NCBI RefSeq assembly: GCF_022711995.1
Contig: NZ_JALAHI010000101.1
Span: 1-35,188, forward strand
DNA: 35,188 nt
Origin: Enterococcus sp.
Lineage (GTDB): Bacteria > Bacillota > Bacilli > Lactobacillales > Enterococcaceae
Reading direction: 5' to 3'
Shown one piece after another: positions 33,043 through 35,188 of this stretch. Position numbers and translations under genes: made by a program. Below the pieces are notes generated by a model. It ran no database searches. It was not told the origin of the DNA and saw only the letters and a list, made by a program, of their open reading frames with translations. Position 1 is the stretch's first letter; every line of letters begins with the position of its first letter.

Positions 33043-34080
33043 ATGAGCGCAATCAATTTTGTTGTTATTGGCTATGGCGGTATGGGTGCCTATCATGTGC
33101 ATAATATCATGCCAAATGAAAATGAACGGATCCATATCGTAGGCACCTATGATATTTCAGAAGAAAGACAAGCTATTTCACAAGAAAAAGGCCATAAAAT
33201 CTATAAAAGTTATGAAGAAGTATTAGCAGATGAAACCATTGAAGCTGTGCTGATCGCAACGCCCAATGATTTGCACAAGGATTTGTCGATCGCAGCCCTT
33301 CAAGCGGGCAAACATGTCGTTTGTGAGAAACCTGTTGCTTTAAACACTGCTGAATTAGATGAAATCGTTGCTGTGGCCAAGGAAACGGGCAATACGTTTA
33401 TGGTCCATCAAAATCGTCGTTGGGACCCAGATTTCTTGCTTGTTCGTGACTTGTATCGCAATGGACAAATCGGCGATCTTTTCCAAATCGAATCACGGGT
33501 TCAAGGAGCGAATGGCATTCCAGGGGACTGGCGCCATGTCAAAAAACAAGGCGGCGGTATGGTATTAGACTGGGGCGTTCACTTGTTGGATCAAATGCTC
33601 TGGCTTATCGATAGCCCGGTCAAAGATGTCAAAGCCGACCTAAGCTATATTCTAGGAGAAGAAGTTGACGATGGCTTCTTCACATTGATCACATTTGAAA
33701 ATGGAGTCAAAGCTATCGTAGAAGTTGGAACCTCCAATTATACCCAATTGCCGCGTTGGTATATTAAGGGGATTGAAGGAACTGCAACAATCCAAGATTG
33801 GGATTTGAATGGCGAGATGGTTCGTGCCACGGGCCGCGAAGATGTTGCTGCACCTAAACCTGTTCAAGCTGGCGTAGGGTTGACCAAAACGATGGCACCA
33901 CCTTCTGAATTGGCTGCTGAGTCACTGCCGTTTCCAGAAGTCAAAGCCGATTTTGATCCTTTTTACAAGAATTTCTATCATGTGGTTCGTGATGGGGCTG
34001 AACCGATTGTCAAAAATGAAGAAGTTCGCAATGTCATGGTATTGATCGAACGGATTTTTGAAGTAGCTGGTGCAAAATAA
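33043..34080 (+). CDS. Gfo/Idh/MocA-family oxidoreductase 2
   Basis: 345 residues. Rossmann motif VVIGYGGMGAYH near the start, CEKP (Lys96), and GGGMVLDWGVHLLDQML with Asp176 and His180. It is clearly of the same family as the protein at 29498 but from another branch. A pair of different Gfo/Idh/MocA enzymes in one operon fits an oxidation step plus a later reduction that recycles the cofactor. The ATG at 33043 is 8 nt after AGGAG; an in-frame TTG at 33037 is too close to that site. Last gene of the operon, before a terminator. Confidence 0.85.
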   Translation: MSAINFVVIGYGGMGAYHVHNIMPNENERIHIVGTYDISEERQAISQEKGHKIYKSYEEVLADETIEAVLIATPNDLHKDLSIAALQAGKHVVCEKPVALNTAELDEIVAVAKETGNTFMVHQNRRWDPDFLLVRDLYRNGQIGDLFQIESRVQGANGIPGDWRHVKKQGGGMVLDWGVHLLDQMLWLIDSPVKDVKADLSYILGEEVDDGFFTLITFENGVKAIVEVGTSNYTQLPRWYIKGIEGTATIQDWDLNGEMVRATGREDVAAPKPVQAGVGLTKTMAPPSELAAESLPFPEVKADFDPFYKNFYHVVRDGAEPIVKNEEVRNVMVLIERIFEVAGAK

Positions 34081-34089
34081 AACCAATCA

Positions 34090-34198
34090 AGACACAGAGA
34101 AACGATTCCCGCGATCGCAGATGAGACAAGTAGCAATCATCGAGTTTGAGACAGGGACCTTCGAATGATGCAGGCAATCGTTTGCCTGTGTCTTTTTT
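34090..34198 (+). terminator. Terminator of the oxidative operon, with nested palindrome
   Basis: CAGGCAA/TTGCCTG (34171-34177, 34182-34188) is followed by TGTC and a T-run. The same right arm can instead pair with the far arm GACACAG...AAACGATT (34091-34106), giving a roughly 100-nt alternative hairpin. The gap contains no gene. Confidence 0.75.
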
Positions 34199-35106
34199 TA
34201 TTCAGAGATATAAAAGTTGAAGAGCAAGTCTTGCGGATAATTGCCCCAACGATCCCCGAAAATCGTTAGACCACCCGCATGTTCTGCAGTTGCTGGTGCA
34301 GCAATTCGAAAGGTGAAGAAATCACTATGATCCAAATCGATTTCGCTTAAATTATGGTCGGTCAATTTTTCGCCATCAATCGATGTATCAAAGCGGTTGA
34401 TTCGCAGATGCTTCAACAAGCCGTATTGACTGAACTCATCAATCCACCACTGAGGGGTCAAGGAGCCCCGAACATCTGAAAAATTCCCCGGTACTGTATA
34501 GGTTCCTAAGCAGACATCATTGATATAAAAAGAAAGATCGCTCGGCCAATAGTTGTTGGAAATAGGAAATTCAGAGGCGATCTCCATGCTGATTTCCAGC
34601 ATTTCGATTTTTTCCCCATTCTTTAGCGGTTTCGGAATTTTGTACTCCAAAAAGCCATTGTTTATCCAGATAATGCTGGCATCTACTCGCTCTTGTGCCA
34701 AAAAAGACTTCGGATCATCTAATGCGCCGATCAAACGATCTTTTGTTGCCATGCCGCAAGAAGCTTCGGCTCTAAAATCAGTGAAATGGCCAATTTTTAC
34801 AGGTAATGATGTCAAATTCAACTCTGGAAATACTTTTTCTGGAAAATTGATGTTGATAAAGTCGGTTTTTAAAGCTAAAAATTTCTTTTTCCAATCTTTT
34901 CCCGTTCCTTTTTCCAGTTTGATCAATTGCGCCTGCTCTAATTTTTTGATGTGCTTGGTCATGAGTGCGTTGCTGATTGCCAATTTTTCCCCAATCTCAC
35001 TGATACTTTTTCTTTCGCCACCTAACTCCCTCAAAATCGCCAAACGGGTCTCATTGGCTAATGCTTCATAGACCGGCAAAGAAGTTTTTTCTAAATTCAA
35101 TTCCAT
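34198..35106 (-). CDS. ArsR-family regulator with large C-terminal sensor domain
   Basis: 302 residues. An N-terminal winged helix (about 10-80: ALANETRLAILREL, then ISEIGEKLAISNALMTKHIKKLEQAQLI) of ArsR type, without metal-binding cysteines. Residues 100-302 form an unrecognised domain rich in aromatic residues and beta strands (SDLSFYINDVCLGTYTVPGN; LTIFGDRWGNYPQDLLFNF), probably a ligand-binding domain. ArsR proteins are normally about 100 residues, so the fusion is unusual. The ATG at 35106 has GAGGTG 6 nt upstream; a GTG at 35115 lies within that site. It is convergent with the oxidative operon and could sense its substrate or product. Confidence 0.78.
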   Translation of the reverse strand: MELNLEKTSLPVYEALANETRLAILRELGGERKSISEIGEKLAISNALMTKHIKKLEQAQLIKLEKGTGKDWKKKFLALKTDFININFPEKVFPELNLTSLPVKIGHFTDFRAEASCGMATKDRLIGALDDPKSFLAQERVDASIIWINNGFLEYKIPKPLKNGEKIEMLEISMEIASEFPISNNYWPSDLSFYINDVCLGTYTVPGNFSDVRGSLTPQWWIDEFSQYGLLKHLRINRFDTSIDGEKLTDHNLSEIDLDHSDFFTFRIAAPATAEHAGGLTIFGDRWGNYPQDLLFNFYISE

Positions 35107-35152
35107 TTCATTCACCTCGATATACTTTTTTGTTTAATGATTCTGCTAGTTA

Positions 35153-35161
35153 ATTATACCA
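35153..35161 (-). promoter_or_regulatory. Extended -10 promoter of the ArsR-type gene
   Basis: TGGTATAAT on the minus strand, an extended -10 with a perfect TATAAT (35153-35158); the -35 region is poor, as is usual for this promoter type. Confidence 0.6.
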
Positions 35162-35188
35162 CAGGTTTATGGGTTTACACTATAGTTA

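Noticed and set aside
29498-34080. Assigning the operon outright as a C-glycoside deglycosidase system
   Set aside because: The small DUF6379-type subunit of known enzymes is missing, and the TIM-barrel and Gfo/Idh/MocA families are too broad for a substrate call.
1-35188. Prophage, insertion sequence or CRISPR content
   Set aside because: No transposase, integrase, phage structural gene or regularly spaced repeat array was seen on either strand.

Overview
The window looks like a chromosomal segment of a low-to-moderate GC Gram-positive coccus, most likely Enterococcus and perhaps the E. casseliflavus/E. gallinarum group. The evidence is AGGAGG-type ribosome binding sites, near-consensus sigma-A promoters, CcpA (cre) and Zur-type operators, a short PTS-type DhaM, a cysteine-free S14 paralogue and PanE/TrhO/QueG proteins of lactic-acid-bacterial type. 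Genus is an inference; no rRNA or other marker is present. There are no tRNA or rRNA genes, IS elements, phage genes or CRISPR arrays.

Left third (1-12300), mostly housekeeping and envelope genes: a 164-bp imperfect palindrome; an OatA-like peptidoglycan O-acetyltransferase; a dhaMKL dihydroxyacetone kinase operon (minus); a small membrane protein under a cre site; a P-type cation ATPase; rpsN2 under a clear Zur box; queG; an orphan Phd/YefM-like protein; and an operon of SPFH protein, LURP-one protein and ROK fructokinase.

Middle (12379-27306), two paralogous cassettes with the same content: AraC regulator, MFS transporter, GH78-type alpha-L-rhamnosidase, GPH (MelB-type) symporter. Cassette 1 (12379-17879) is all on the plus strand. 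Cassette 2 (21374-27306) has the regulator divergent. Three unrelated genes lie between them (alpha/beta hydrolase, trhO, panE). The MFS pair is still very similar, also in DNA, while the regulators, glycosidases and symporters have diverged strongly. The glycosidases have no signal peptide, so rhamnosides are probably imported intact and cleaved inside the cell.

Right third (27461-35106): a PHP-family phosphatase (minus), a third AraC regulator, then a tight five-gene operon of two Gfo/Idh/MocA oxidoreductases, two xylose-isomerase-like TIM barrels and a ThuA-like protein, followed by a convergent two-domain ArsR regulator. The operon contains no transporter and no hydrolase. Its content fits an oxidative (3-keto-sugar type) route for breaking or remodelling a glycoside or polyol. 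With the rhamnoside cassettes next door, the whole right half reads as a plant-glycoside utilisation island: import, intracellular de-rhamnosylation, then perhaps oxidative attack on what remains. The substrate and the link between the parts are inference. The oxidative operon and the duplicated cassettes are the best candidates for something undescribed.
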